Below are positions 12,275 to 22,687 of a stretch of 64,000 nucleotides of DNA, one piece after another. Under the pieces are notes generated by a model. It saw only the letters and a program-made list of their open reading frames with translations, ran no database searches and had not been told where the DNA came from. The position numbers and the translations under genes were made by a program. This stretch comes from CAVYUC01 sp963783085. Lineage in GTDB: Bacteria > Bacteroidota > Bacteroidia > Bacteroidales > Prolixibacteraceae. The DNA is taken from the NCBI GenBank assembly GCA_963783085.1, contig CAWAMJ010000002.1, forward strand, positions 774,337 through 838,336. The letters are read 5' to 3'. How positions within the stretch are numbered: the first letter of the stretch is position 1; each line of letters opens with the position of its first letter.

Positions 12275-15200
12275 ATGAAAAATTTGACGAGAACTGGCAT
12301 AACAAATCATTTTAAAGGATTGGGAACCATTGCAGCAATTTTACTGACAGCTTTTTTCATCACGAATTGTTCCAACCCGGGGGAAATTTCACCCGAAAAA
12401 TTTCAGAAAATTCAAACCGGGTTTGTTACACCGGCCGATAGCAACAATGTGTGGTGCTACTGGTACTGGATAAACGACGATATTTCGAAGGAAGGGATTA
12501 CCAAAGATTTGGAGGCCATGAAAGAAGTTGGGATAGGAACTGCTTTTATTGGCAATATTAATCCTCCGGAAGTAAACGGACGGGTTCCGCTTTTTAGCGA
12601 TTATTGGTGGGAATGTATGGTACATGCCGTAAACGAAGGGAAACGAGTTGGAGTAAACATTGGAACGTTCAACTGTCCGGGATGGAGCCAGTCGGGTGGC
12701 CCGTGGGTGAAACCCGAAATGGCCATGCGCCATCTGGTGTATTCCGAAACAAGAGTAAAAGGACCAGGAAAAATTCAGGTAAAACTTACGCAGCCGGCCA
12801 GGCCGTTTCAGGATGTGTACGTGCTGGCTTTTCCTGCTGTCGAAAAAGGAAAGGTGCGCTTGTCAAATACCAATTCGAAAATAACCGGTTCGCCCAAAAT
12901 CAGGAATATTTCCAATTTACTGGATGGCGACACCACCTCTGTTGCTTTTTTTAACAGAGGCGCCGGCGATTATACCATCGATATAAAATCGGATAAAACC
13001 ATTACTGCAAGAAGTATTCAGCTTTTTCCGGGGAAACAGCGGATTAAATGCAATTGTGAATTATATGCATTGGTTGATGGAAAATATGAACTGGAAAAGA
13101 CTTTTGAATTCGACAGGAGTAACACAAATGTTAATGTGGGGCCGGATGTTTACGGCCCGGTTTCCATAGCGCTAAATAACATTTCGTCCAACGCATTTCG
13201 TTTGGTTTGCAAGAGTAGCGGCGGGTGGAATAACAATGCCGGATTTTCTGAAATTGCGATTTCGGAAGCGCCGGTGCTGGAGCGTTATGTAGAGAAAAAG
13301 ATGGGCAAAATGTTTCCGACACCCCAGCCCGAATGGAACAGCTACATGTGGGAAAATCAGGAAAATATTGATGATGACGCCTTAAAAGTGGAAGAGAATA
13401 AGGTGCTTGATATTTCCGGTAAAATGGATGCCGATGGTAACCTGGTCTGGGAAGCGCCCGAAGGGGAATGGACAGTAATGCGTTTTGGAATGACGCCCAC
13501 CGGAACAAAAAATTCACCGGCAGCGCCACAGGGAAAAGGTTATGAAATTGACAAAGCAAGCGAGAAAATTGCGCGGTTTCATTTTGAAAATTATATGGGT
13601 GAACTCATTAAACGCATTCCCAAAGAAAACAGAAGCGCGCTTAAAATATACCATTGCCGACAGTTATGAGATGGGATCGCAAAACTGGACCGATGATTTT
13701 GAACAGAAATTTGAGGCCAACTACGGTTACAGTGCTCGTCGAATTTTTGCCTGTTTTTGCCGGTAGGGTGGTAAACAGTGTGGAAGAATCGAATCGGTTT
13801 TTGTGGGATTTAAGGCGATTGGTTGCCGATGAGGTAGCTTATGAATATGTGGGCGGCTTGCGAAAAATAAGCAACGAAAACAACCTGAAACTATGGCTCG
13901 AAAACTATGGGCACTGGGGTTTTCCTTCTGAATTTCTAATGTATGGCGGGCAGTCGGACCTGGTTTCCGGCGAGTTTTGGAATGAAGGGACCCTTGGTAA
14001 TATTGAATGTAAATCGGCTTCCTCGGCGGCTCATATTTATGGCAAACCAATCACTTCTGCCGAGGCTTTTACTGCTTCGGGAAGAGCGTTTTTGCGGCAT
14101 CCGGCGTTGCTGAAAAAAAGAGGCGACTGGAGTTTTACCGAGGGAATCAATCATTTTGTGCTGCATGTAAATATTCATCAACCCGACGACAGCCGCGTGC
14201 CCGGTGTGAATGCCTGGTTTGGCACCGAATTTAACCGCCATAATACCTGGTTTAAACAGGCCAAAACATGGATAGAATATTTGCGGCGTTGCCAGCATTT
14301 ATTGCAACAGGGAAAATACGTGGCCGATGTATGTTACTTTATTGGCGAAGATGCCCCGATGATGACTGGGGCCCAAAATCCTGAACTCCCCAAAGGATAT
14401 TCCTACGATTATATCAATGCCGAAGTCATTCTCAACCGGCTAACCGTAAAAGACGGAAAATTTGTGTTGCCCGACGGAATGTCGTATAAAGTGATGGTTT
14501 TGCCGCCCATAAAAACCATGCGCCCCGAATTGCTTGCAAAAATTGAAGAACTGGTGGAACAGGGCGGTATTATTTTTGGTCAGGCACCCGAAAAATCGCC
14601 CAGCCTGCAAAATTATCCTGAATGCGATGAACAGGTGAAAAATCTTGCGGCAAAACTTTGGGGAGCTGAAAAAGAACCGGGAACCAACATCAAAAAAGTG
14701 GGACAGGGTTTTGTTGTCGATGATTTGGATTTAAAAACTGCACTCGAAAAATTTGAGATAACCAAAGATGTGGATGTGGGCGAACAACCCGATGTACTTT
14801 GGACACACCGAAGTCTTGCCTGGGATGGAGATTTATTTCCTTACCAACCAGAGAGTGGAGAGGAGATTGCGTTTAATCCTTCATTCCGCGTAACAGAAAT
14901 GAAGCCACAGTTGTGGGATGCCGTTACCGGAGAAATTCGTGAACTAAATGAATATACTGAAAAAGATGGCCGTACAGCAGTTCCTGTAAAAATGCAGAAA
15001 GACCAGAGTTGGTTCGTTGTGTTTACCAATCAAAATACAACGGTTTCAAAGGGATATAACCAAAATTTCCCTGGTTTTGAAACGCTGCAAACCATCGGTA
15101 ACAACTGGACAGTGGATTTTCAAAACAAAGATATCGGTCCGGAAAAACCGGTTGTTTTTAACACGTTGGAAGACTGGTCGCTTTCTGAAAATGAAAAGAT

Positions 15201-15567
15201 TAAATATTACTCCGGCACCGCGATTTATAAAACCGCTTTTGAATTGACGGATGTTCCTGAAAACAAAGAACTTTTCATAAATTTAGGAGATGTAAAGGTG
15301 ATGGCAAAAGTGAAACTGAACGGAACGAATATCGGTGGAACATGGATGGCGCCTTTCCGGTTAAAAGCCGGCGATAATTTGAGAAAAGGAACAAATGAAC
15401 TGGAAGTGGAAGTGGTAAATCTTTGGCGTAATTACCTGATAAAAGATTCCCAATTACCGGAAGAACAAAGATACACCTGGCACCTGGTTGATGATATTCA
15501 GAAGGGTGAAAAACTTCAGCCGTCGGGTTTGCTTGGTCCGGTGACCATTGAGATGATAAATGAGTAA
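12275..15567 (+). pseudogene. GH106-family alpha-L-rhamnosidase-like lipoprotein no. 3 (two frameshifts)
   Basis: About 1,097 residues when read across +1 insertions near 13640 (an A in a run of A) and 13735 (GCT-C-GTC). The signal ends in a lipobox (FFITNC, Cys32), then comes the GH106 start VWCYWYWINDDISKEGITKDLEAM. The candidate acid/base pair is DSYEMGSQNW (Glu codon 13668) and SAEAFTASG (Glu codon 14062). They are 131 residues apart after correction, the same spacing as gene 1. An inserted ~100-residue discoidin-like stretch (LLDGDTTSVAFFNRGAGDYTI) is peculiar to this copy. The C-terminal sugar-binding jelly roll (LFINLGDVKVMAKVKLNGTN) is present. Likely an exported alpha-L-rhamnosidase. 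Its stop is 10 bp before the start chosen for gene 4. Confidence 0.87.
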
Positions 15568-15577
15568 ATCTTATCAA

Positions 15578-18404
15578 ATGAAAAGAAGAGACTTTGTTAA
15601 AAACACCATACTCGGTTCATCAGGAATGCTATTAATGGATCCATTCTTCGGGTATACTAAACCAAATCCGAAAGCAAATAACCTGGCAGAATATTTCAGA
15701 GGATTTCAAAATCCACCGGTGAATTCAAAGCTTTTTGTACGCTGGTGGTGGAATGGCAATCGCCTCGATAAAAATGAAGTGCTGCGCGAGTTGGATGTTA
15801 TGAAAGCCGCCGGTATTGGGGGTGTTGAAATTAACCCGATTGCTTTTCCCGGAGATGCCGACCCGGTAGGATACGAAGCCATGACCATGTTTGATGACAA
15901 CTGGCTGGATGTGTTGCAGGTGGCGCTCCAGGGAGCAAAAGAACGGGGTATTGTTTGCGATATGATTGTTGGTTCCGGCTGGCCTTTTGGTGGCGAATTC
16001 CTGAAAAAGGACGAGCAAACACAGATGGTAACGATTGAAACTATCGATTTGGCTGGCGGGAAAAAATACAGCTTTAAAATAAAAGAACTGCTTGACAAGG
16101 TAAATCCACAAATTCATTCAAAAAATAAAACAGTTTACAAAGATTTGGTGATGGCGCGGTTACTTCCCAAAGCTTCAGAACAATTTATGGAAGGGAATGA
16201 TTTAACAAAGCAGATTGTAAACGATGAATTATCTGTTGATGTTCCGGCAGGAAACCATGTGTTGTATTACGTGGTGAAACTGACCGGTTACATGGCGGTA
16301 ATCAATGGTGCGCCGGGCGCGGCAGGTCCGGTGTTAAATCATTACAATAAACCGGCAGTAAAAAATTACCTCGACAGAATTTCCAGCCATATCACTGGAA
16401 AAATCGGAAATATGGGTGATTATATCAGGGCCATGTTTTGCGATAGTTTGGAGCTGGAAGGCGCCAACTGGAACGATGATTTGCCCGAAGAATTTGAAAA
16501 AAGAAGAGGCTATTCGCTTATTCCGTATCTTCCTTTTGTTTTGAAAAAAGTGGGTCATATGGGAAATCCCCTGGAAGGTGAATATGGAACTAAATTTTCG
16601 GAGGAAACCGCAGATTTAATAAACCGGGTGGCGCTGGATTTTTATAAGACCCGAATAGAACTTTTTAAAGAACGATTTATCGATACGTTTAATGAATGGT
16701 GTCATCAGAATAATGTAAAATCGAGGATGCAGGCTTACGGCAGAGGAATGCATCCCGCTGGAAGCAAGTATGGAAATCGATATTCCGGAATGCGAAACCT
16801 GGTTGTTTAAGGATGTGGGCAGAGAATATCCCGATACCGGTTTGGTTGGAAGAGCGCCTCGCATGTGCAATAAATATGTATCATCGGCAGCCGCACTTAG
16901 TGGGAAGAAAGAGGTTAGCTGCGAAGAGATAACCAACACGGCCATGGCATTTATGGCAACGCTGGAAAATATAAAAGTGGCCGGCGACCAGAGTAATATT
17001 TCGGGCGTGAATCACTCTGTTTTACACGGATTTAATTATTCTCCGTTAAAAGCGCCCTTTCCGGGTTGGATTCGCTATGGTACCTTTTTTAACGAGCGAA
17101 ATACATGGTGGCCTTACTTTAAGTTGTGGTCCGATTACAAAGCCCGGATTTCGTATCTGCTGCAAAATGCGACTCCGCAGGCCAATGTGGCGATTCTTCA
17201 ACCGTTAACCGATTTATGGCTGAAAATGGGACCTCAGCGCGATCCTTTTCCTCAGAAGTGGTATCCGGAATACCAGAATAATTTGTGGGAAGTGGTGCAT
17301 CAGAACGGCGGGGGCTGCGATTATGTGAGCGAAAATATTATTAACCAATCCACTTTTCAGGATGGAAAAATGATGTTTAACGACCGTGAATACCAGGTTC
17401 TTCTTTTGCCTGAAATTGAAACACTGGATTTACAAACTGCCAAATCTCTGTCGTCGTTTGCCGCTGCCGGCGGTAAGGTTATTTTCATAGGGAATAAACC
17501 ATTTAAATCGCCGGCTTATAAAAATGCAACCGAAAGTGATGAACAGGTGAATGAAATTATTACGGATTTATTGGAACGAAATAAGGAGAATGCAATTGTT
17601 TATCCTTCCCCGGGAGAGAATTTAATTGAATGGTATGGGAAGTTGCAGGATGATGCAAAAATTCAACCTTATTTCCGGTTCAGTAAAACACACAAATATT
17701 TAAATCAGGCTTGTTACAGGTTAGGCGATTCATTGGTTTGTTTCATGGCAAATGCAAGCCTGTCGGAACCGATTTCGGTGGTTGCAAAGTTCCAGGTAAA
17801 TGACAATATGAAACCTGTTGTTTGGAATCCGGAAACCGGAGAACGAATGGTATTTCCAACGGACCAAAATAATAAACTACTCGAACTGGAACTTCCAAAA
17901 GCAACATCGTTAATTATTGTTTTCGAGGAGGATGTTGATGGAGAATTCTATCAGCCGCACAAAATCTATTCAGAAGGAAAAGAAATAAACGGACCGTGGC
18001 AACTGCGGTTGAATCATATTGACGGAAGTAGCCGGAAAATGGAGCTGGAAACATTGAAAGACCTTGTTGAGATTCCGGAAACCAGAAATTTTGCAGGAAC
18101 GGTTATTTATGAAAAAACGATTGATTTAACCGGAAACAATTTGAATCATATTGATTTGGGCAACGTTCAGGGCGTTTCAGAACTCACATTAAACGAAAAG
18201 AACCTGGGGGTAAAATGGTACGGCGCCCATATTTATGACATTAAAGATGCGGTAAAAATAGGTGAAAATAAACTATTAGTTAAACTGACAACTATTACGG
18301 GTAATTATTTAAAAGGTGAAAAAGAAAACCGGGTTGCCCGGAACTGGACCGGAAACCAGAATTATTATCCCATGGGAATAATAGGACCGGTGCGGATTGT
18401 TTGA
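15578..18404 (+). pseudogene. GH106-family alpha-L-rhamnosidase-like protein no. 4, Tat-type signal (one frameshift)
   Basis: About 942 residues. I chose the ATG at 15578 (MKRRDFVKNTILGSSG) because RRDF is a twin-arginine-type signal at the usual position; a longer start at 15560 would overlap gene 3 and add only MSKSYQ. The barrel begins LFVRWWWNGNRLDKNEVLRELDVM. One extra G near 16755 (GCT-G-GAA) breaks the frame in HPAEASMEIDIPECETWL. The acid candidate is in DSLELEGANW (Glu codon 16451) and the base candidate in SCEEITNT (Glu codon 16923). Their spacing of about 157 residues is longer than in genes 1 and 3. The C-terminal jelly roll reads NHIDLGNVQGVSELTLNEKNLG. Export by Tat would mean folding in the cytoplasm, unlike its lipoprotein neighbours. 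Confidence 0.83.
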
Positions 18405-18477
18405 ATTTGTATGAAAACTTCTCATTAAGACATAGAATAGTAAAATGAAGAAGTATGGATTTAACAAAAAACTTAGC

Positions 18478-18525
18478 GTCTTTGCGCCTTTGCGCGAAAT
18501 AGACTTCTCGCAAAGGCGCAAAGAC
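18478..18525. repeat. 17-bp perfect inverted repeat between GH106 genes 4 and 5
   Basis: GTCTTTGCGCCTTTGCG (18478-18494) is exactly complementary to 18509-18525, with a 14-nt loop. No T-run follows, so it is not a standard terminator. A degenerate relative (CGCGCTTTTTGCGC, GCGAGGCTTTGCG) lies at about 45896-45940. It is the only recognisable element in the 193-bp gap. Confidence 0.7.
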
Positions 18526-18597
18526 ACCAGGTGAATTAATAGGAGAATAATATAATTAGGAGAAAATTTTAGCTTAAACCAGTAATACTTTGGCATA

Positions 18598-21500
18598 ATG
18601 AAAAGAAATATTTTAAAATCAGCTTCGGTTATAATTGTTTTATTTTTAATGGGTTGTGCCTTAAAACCAGTCCCAAAAGATACCGAAGAATTTCATTCTT
18701 ATTCGGAATTAAAAAGTCTTTTTGCTGATCCTCCTTCGGAATACCGAAGTGCGCCACTCTGGGACTGGAATGAAGATATCTCGGAAGACCGGATTGATTT
18801 TGAGATGAATGAATTCAAAAAAGCAGGCATTGGCGGCGTTTTTGTTCATCCGCGGCCCGGCTTGATTACCGAATATTTTTCAGACAGATGGTTTCAATTG
18901 TTTGATCACACGGTTCAGAAAGCAAAAGAACTGGGGATGAAAGTGTGGATTTACGATGAGAACTCGTATCCCTCAGGTTTTGCCGGGGGACATGTTCCCG
19001 CCGAAATGCCCGATTCCTATAAGAACGGGACAGGTTTGAACCTGGAAATTCAACAGAAATTAGACGTAGTTCCTTCGGACACACTTGCCGTTATTTTGAA
19101 AAAAACAGATAATGGATTTGCGGATGTTACTTCTTCCGTTCAAAAGGAAAACGGGCAGACCGGAACATATTACGTTTTTCGGAAAACCTATCCCGGCCAT
19201 TCGCCCTGGTACGGGGGTTTTACGTATGTCGATTTAATTCACAAAGGCGTTACCGAAAAGTTTTTGGATCTCACCATGACCAATGGATACGAACAGAATA
19301 ATAAAGCTGATTTCGGAAAAACGCTGATGGGCAGTTTTACGGATGAGCCCAATCTGGAGGCTGCCATGGCAAGAGGTTCAATGATGCGTTGGACTCCCGA
19401 TTTATGGAATGAATTTCAGCAACGCTGGGGGTACGATTTGAAAGTAAACCTGCCTTCGCTGGTGGAAGAAACCGGTAATTGGCAAAAAGTACGTCACGAT
19501 TATTATGAAACGTTACTTGAGCTTTTTATCGACCGCTGGGCAAAACCGTACAGTAAATACTGCGAAGAAAATGGTTTGAAATTTACAGGTCATTACTGGG
19601 AACACGGCTGGCCGGTGCCCACCGATGGACTCGACGAGTCGGCTTTTTATATCTGGCACCAGCAACCTGGAGTGGACATGCTGGGTAACCGGCTGGATAC
19701 GGCTGGTTTGGGCGGACAGTTTGGCAACGACCGTGCTGTACGTGAACTGCGAAGCGCCGCAAACATGGCCGGTCGCACCCGCACGTTGAGTGAAACATAC
19801 GGTGGCGGCGGCTGGGAAATGAATTTCGAAACACAGAAACGATTGGTCGACTGGGAAATGGTGCTGGGCGTAAATTTTGTAAATCAGCATCTTTCGTATT
19901 ATTCGCTAAACGGCGTGCGTAAATTCGATTATCCGCCGTCGTTTTCGTACCACGAACCCTGGTGGGATCATTACAAATTAATGGGCGATTATATTGGCCG
20001 GGTAAGTATGGCCATGTCTTTTGGACAACAAATTAACCAAACGCTGGTGCTGCAGCCCAACACAACCGCATGGATGTATTTTTCGCGAAAAAAGAGCAAT
20101 CCACAGTTAAATGAAATAAAAGACAGGTTTAAAAATTTTGTTTACCGGATGGAACAATTGCATCTGGAATATGATCTTGGTTCCGAAAATGTGCTGAAAA
20201 CACTGGGCAGCGTTGAAGGTAACAAATTGCGGGTTGGCCAGCGCGACTATTCGCTCGTTGTGATTCCGGCTACAATGGAAAATATCGACCAGCCCACATT
20301 TGAACTGCTGCAAAAATACCTCGAAAATGGGGGCAAAGTGTTGTCGTTTAATCCGGATATTACGCGGATGAATGGTGAAACATCAAACGCCGTGAATGAT
20401 TTGGCTGCAAAATTTCCCCAACAATGGCGTGTAGCTGAAAAATTAGAATCGCCGGCAGCATTGAATTTGCTCACCCACGACGATTTCGCCATGAACGACC
20501 AAACGCGAAACGGTATGTTGTATCATCAGCGCAGAATACTTGATGATGGTCAACTCATTTTCGTGGTGAATTCACATCCAACTGAAAAGGCAAAGGCGCA
20601 AATGGTTGTCGACGGAAAGTACGTTTCCAAACTCGATTTGGTAACCGGAAAAATCTACGCTTATCCGGCCAATGTTCAAAACAGAAAAGTTTCGATTCAG
20701 GTGGAGCTTGAGCCTGCCGGCAGTGCGTTGTTCTTTGCAGGCGACATTAAACCTTCAGAACCCGAATTTCAGCCGTTCTCAGGAACAGAAAAAGTGGTGC
20801 GAAGTAACGGTCCGGTTCAGGTAAAACGCGAATCAGACAATATTCTGATGGTAAATTATCTCGACCTGAAAACAGCGAAATCCAACAAAAAAGATATCTA
20901 TTTTATGGATGCTTTGATTGGGCTTTTTAAAGAGAATGGTGTAGAAATGGGCAATCCGTGGCAGCATAAAATTCAATATAAAAAGAATTATATCGAATTG
21001 GACACACTGTTTAAAGCTAACTCCTGGTTTGAGGCCAGTTACCATTTTCGTGTTAATCCAGATGTAGAAGAGGAAACTATGAAAACAATCCGTGCTGTGG
21101 TGGAACGCCCTGAAATGTGGCAGGTAAGCATTAACGGTCACAACGTTTCGAAAATGGATGGAACTTACTGGATTGATAAGGATTTTCCGGTATACGAAGT
21201 AGGAGCTTATCTGAAAACGGGGATGAATACGCTCACTTTAAAAGCTCCGCGAATGAATGTTTTTGCAGAGGTAATGCCGGTTTATTTGCTGGGTGATTTT
21301 CTGGTTACGCCTGCTGAAAAGGGATTTGAGATTTCCAAAGGCGAAATTACAGATTTGGGCTCGTGGCGCTCAGCCGGACTGCCATTTTATTCACAAAAAG
21401 TAGCTTATTCACAAACTTTCAATTTGAATAAAGGAGATGCAAATGCATTTAAGGTCAGATTGCAAAAATGGAATGGTTCCATTGCCGAAGTTTGGGTGAA

Positions 21501-21762
21501 CGGAGAATCAGCCGGAGTAATTGCCTGGCAGCCCAATGAGCTCGATGTAACGCCGTTTCTAAAAGATGGTGAAAACGAAGTTACGGTTAAGGTGATTGGA
21601 AGCCTGAAAAATACGTTTGGTTTCTTTTATAACGATAACAACAACTGGATTTTTGGCCCAACCTCCTGGAATTATGCACCCAAAAAAGTGCCGGCTGCTT
21701 CAGAATATTACCTGATGGATTACGGGTTGTTTGAGCCGTTTCAGTTGGTGGAATACGATTAG
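18598..21762 (+). CDS. GH106-like glycoside hydrolase lipoprotein no. 5, divergent clade, intact
   Basis: An intact 1,054-residue lipoprotein (lipobox FLMGC). It has a TIM-barrel start typical of the group (APLWDWNEDISEDRIDFEMNEFKKAGIGGVFVHPRPG) and the YDENSYPSGFAGG block. Carboxylate candidates are FTDEPN (Glu250) and LSETYGGGG (Glu399). As in gene 2, the DSxE motif of genes 1, 3 and 4 is replaced, so this is a second clade of uncertain sugar specificity. The C-terminal half carries two jelly-roll-like modules (near 830-900 and 950-1020, WNGSIAEVWVNGESAGVI). It is the only one of the five GH106-type genes with an undamaged frame. It ends the glycosidase run; the repeat-bounded toxin-antitoxin cassette follows. 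Confidence 0.85.
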   Translation: MKRNILKSASVIIVLFLMGCALKPVPKDTEEFHSYSELKSLFADPPSEYRSAPLWDWNEDISEDRIDFEMNEFKKAGIGGVFVHPRPGLITEYFSDRWFQLFDHTVQKAKELGMKVWIYDENSYPSGFAGGHVPAEMPDSYKNGTGLNLEIQQKLDVVPSDTLAVILKKTDNGFADVTSSVQKENGQTGTYYVFRKTYPGHSPWYGGFTYVDLIHKGVTEKFLDLTMTNGYEQNNKADFGKTLMGSFTDEPNLEAAMARGSMMRWTPDLWNEFQQRWGYDLKVNLPSLVEETGNWQKVRHDYYETLLELFIDRWAKPYSKYCEENGLKFTGHYWEHGWPVPTDGLDESAFYIWHQQPGVDMLGNRLDTAGLGGQFGNDRAVRELRSAANMAGRTRTLSETYGGGGWEMNFETQKRLVDWEMVLGVNFVNQHLSYYSLNGVRKFDYPPSFSYHEPWWDHYKLMGDYIGRVSMAMSFGQQINQTLVLQPNTTAWMYFSRKKSNPQLNEIKDRFKNFVYRMEQLHLEYDLGSENVLKTLGSVEGNKLRVGQRDYSLVVIPATMENIDQPTFELLQKYLENGGKVLSFNPDITRMNGETSNAVNDLAAKFPQQWRVAEKLESPAALNLLTHDDFAMNDQTRNGMLYHQRRILDDGQLIFVVNSHPTEKAKAQMVVDGKYVSKLDLVTGKIYAYPANVQNRKVSIQVELEPAGSALFFAGDIKPSEPEFQPFSGTEKVVRSNGPVQVKRESDNILMVNYLDLKTAKSNKKDIYFMDALIGLFKENGVEMGNPWQHKIQYKKNYIELDTLFKANSWFEASYHFRVNPDVEEETMKTIRAVVERPEMWQVSINGHNVSKMDGTYWIDKDFPVYEVGAYLKTGMNTLTLKAPRMNVFAEVMPVYLLGDFLVTPAEKGFEISKGEITDLGSWRSAGLPFYSQKVAYSQTFNLNKGDANAFKVRLQKWNGSIAEVWVNGESAGVIAWQPNELDVTPFLKDGENEVTVKVIGSLKNTFGFFYNDNNNWIFGPTSWNYAPKKVPAASEYYLMDYGLFEPFQLVEYD

Positions 21763-21774
21763 TTTTTAATCAAA

Positions 21775-21932
21775 ATATCTGGAATCAAGATGCAATTCAC
21801 GGCGTGACTTTAAGTCACACCGTGAATAAACCTCCGAAACATGAACCTGAAAATGGCACTAACAAGTTCAGCGGAAAACTAAACGCAGAAACAGTTGCTT
21901 CAACCGGGTGACGCGTTTTAAAATCGCGTTTT
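21775..21932. repeat. 158-bp direct repeat, copy A (left of yefM-yoeB)
   Basis: Copy A aligns with copy B at 22765-22922 at a constant offset of 990 bp and only scattered mismatches. Each copy contains a strong hairpin (TTCACGGCGTGACTT, TA, AAGTCACACCGTGAA), a shared middle (AACTAAACGCAGAAACAGTTG) and a second palindrome (GGGTGACGCG...CGCGTT). In the 338-bp gap before yefM I see nothing else except the operator region. Confidence 0.85.
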
Positions 21933-22037
21933 ATTTAAATATCACCCACAGATACATTTCCGGCGAATGCAATTCACCGTTCCCATTTGGTCACCTGATC
22001 AACTTTGGATGTTCACCTGCTGCTCAAATTTCAGCAG

Positions 22038-22087
22038 GTACATATTATTCTAAAAAAAAGTACATATATTTGTACTTTAAATGGTAC
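22038..22087 (+). promoter_or_regulatory. yefM-yoeB promoter/operator with four GTAC cores
   Basis: AAGTACA (22058-22064) and TGTACTT (22071-22077) form a perfect inverted repeat around a Bacteroidota -7 box TATATTTG (22065-22072). GTAC cores lie at 22038, 22060, 22072 and 22084; the last three are exactly 12 bp apart. TTTGTAC/GTACAAA forms a second overlapping palindrome. YefM of E. coli is known to bind palindromes with a TGTACA core, so this is very probably the autoregulatory operator. It also fixes the yefM start downstream at 22101. Confidence 0.75.
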
Positions 22088-22100
22088 AAAATTGAGGATT

Positions 22101-22355
22101 ATGCGAACTGCAACTATTTCTGAATTCAGAAAAAACATTAAGAAATATCTCGACGCCGTTACGGAGAACTTCGAAACATTGATAATCAACAGGGGAAAAG
22201 ATTCCGGTGTGGTCATTATCTCGTTGGATGAATATAACGCACTGAACGCGACACAACATGAATTGTCGTCAAAAAAGAATGAAACGAGACTTGACTCAGC
22301 GATAGAAAAACTGAAAAAGGGTTCATCATTTCAAAAAGACCTGATTGAAGAATGA
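22101..22355 (+). CDS. yefM: YefM-family antitoxin
   Basis: An 84-residue antitoxin. The N-terminal Phd/YefM DNA-binding fold (MRTATISEFRKNIKKYLDAV, GVVIISLDEYNALNAT) is followed by a disordered toxin-binding tail (residues ~55-84, KLKKGSSFQKDLIEE). I start at the ATG at 22101, preceded by TTGAGGA; an upstream in-frame extension would run through the operator and is unlikely. The antitoxin neutralises YoeB and represses its own promoter; the GTAC palindromes just upstream fit the known YefM site. It overlaps yoeB by 4 bp, so translation is coupled. The cassette is bounded by 158-bp direct repeats, which suggests it was acquired as a unit into the glycan locus. Confidence 0.93.
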   Translation: MRTATISEFRKNIKKYLDAVTENFETLIINRGKDSGVVIISLDEYNALNATQHELSSKKNETRLDSAIEKLKKGSSFQKDLIEE

Positions 22356-22609
22356 AGTATATTTTTGTGGATGAATCATGGGAAGACTATCTGTATTGGC
22401 AAAAAACCAATAAGAAGTATGTCAAAAAGATCAACGATTTACTGAAAGATATTTCCCGAAATCCCTTTACCGGCCTTGGAAAACCGGAGCCCCTAAAGCA
22501 CAAATACAAAGGATTTTGGTCGCGACGTATTGATAATGAACACCGATTGATTTACGCTGTTAACGATGACGAAATTCTTATTGCAAAATGCAGGTTTCAT
22601 TATGATTAA
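22352..22609 (+). CDS. yoeB: YoeB-family ribosome-dependent mRNA interferase toxin
   Basis: An 85-residue toxin that cleaves mRNA in the ribosomal A site. It follows the E. coli YoeB pattern over its whole length: ESWEDYLYWQ, KKINDLLKDI, NPFTGLGKPEPLKH, GFWSRRI, EHRLIYAV, ending CRFHYD. The catalytic residues known from E. coli YoeB fall at the same numbers here: Glu46, Arg65 and His83. It starts inside the yefM stop region (4-bp overlap), giving the standard antitoxin-first order. The frame is intact and the pair should be functional. The 3' side is followed by a partial repeat (copy C) and a MITE-like element. Confidence 0.95.
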   Translation: MKYIFVDESWEDYLYWQKTNKKYVKKINDLLKDISRNPFTGLGKPEPLKHKYKGFWSRRIDNEHRLIYAVNDDEILIAKCRFHYD

Positions 22610-22628
22610 AAGTTGGATTTGCAACACG

Positions 22629-22666
22629 CTGCCAACCAGGTGACGCGATTTTAAATCACGTTTAAT
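22629..22666. repeat. partial copy C of the right end of the 158-bp repeat
   Basis: CTGCCAACCAGGTGACGCG followed by ATTTTAAATCACGTTTAATT matches only the right-hand palindrome of copies A and B. It lies 20 bp after the yoeB stop and shows that this end of the repeat exists three times within 1 kb. Confidence 0.65.
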
Positions 22667-22687
22667 TATTTATAAAAGGTACATGAA

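Noticed and set aside
22005..22100. Longer N-terminus for YefM
   Set aside because: The extension would be encoded by the operator and -7 box; the ATG at 22101 matches family length.
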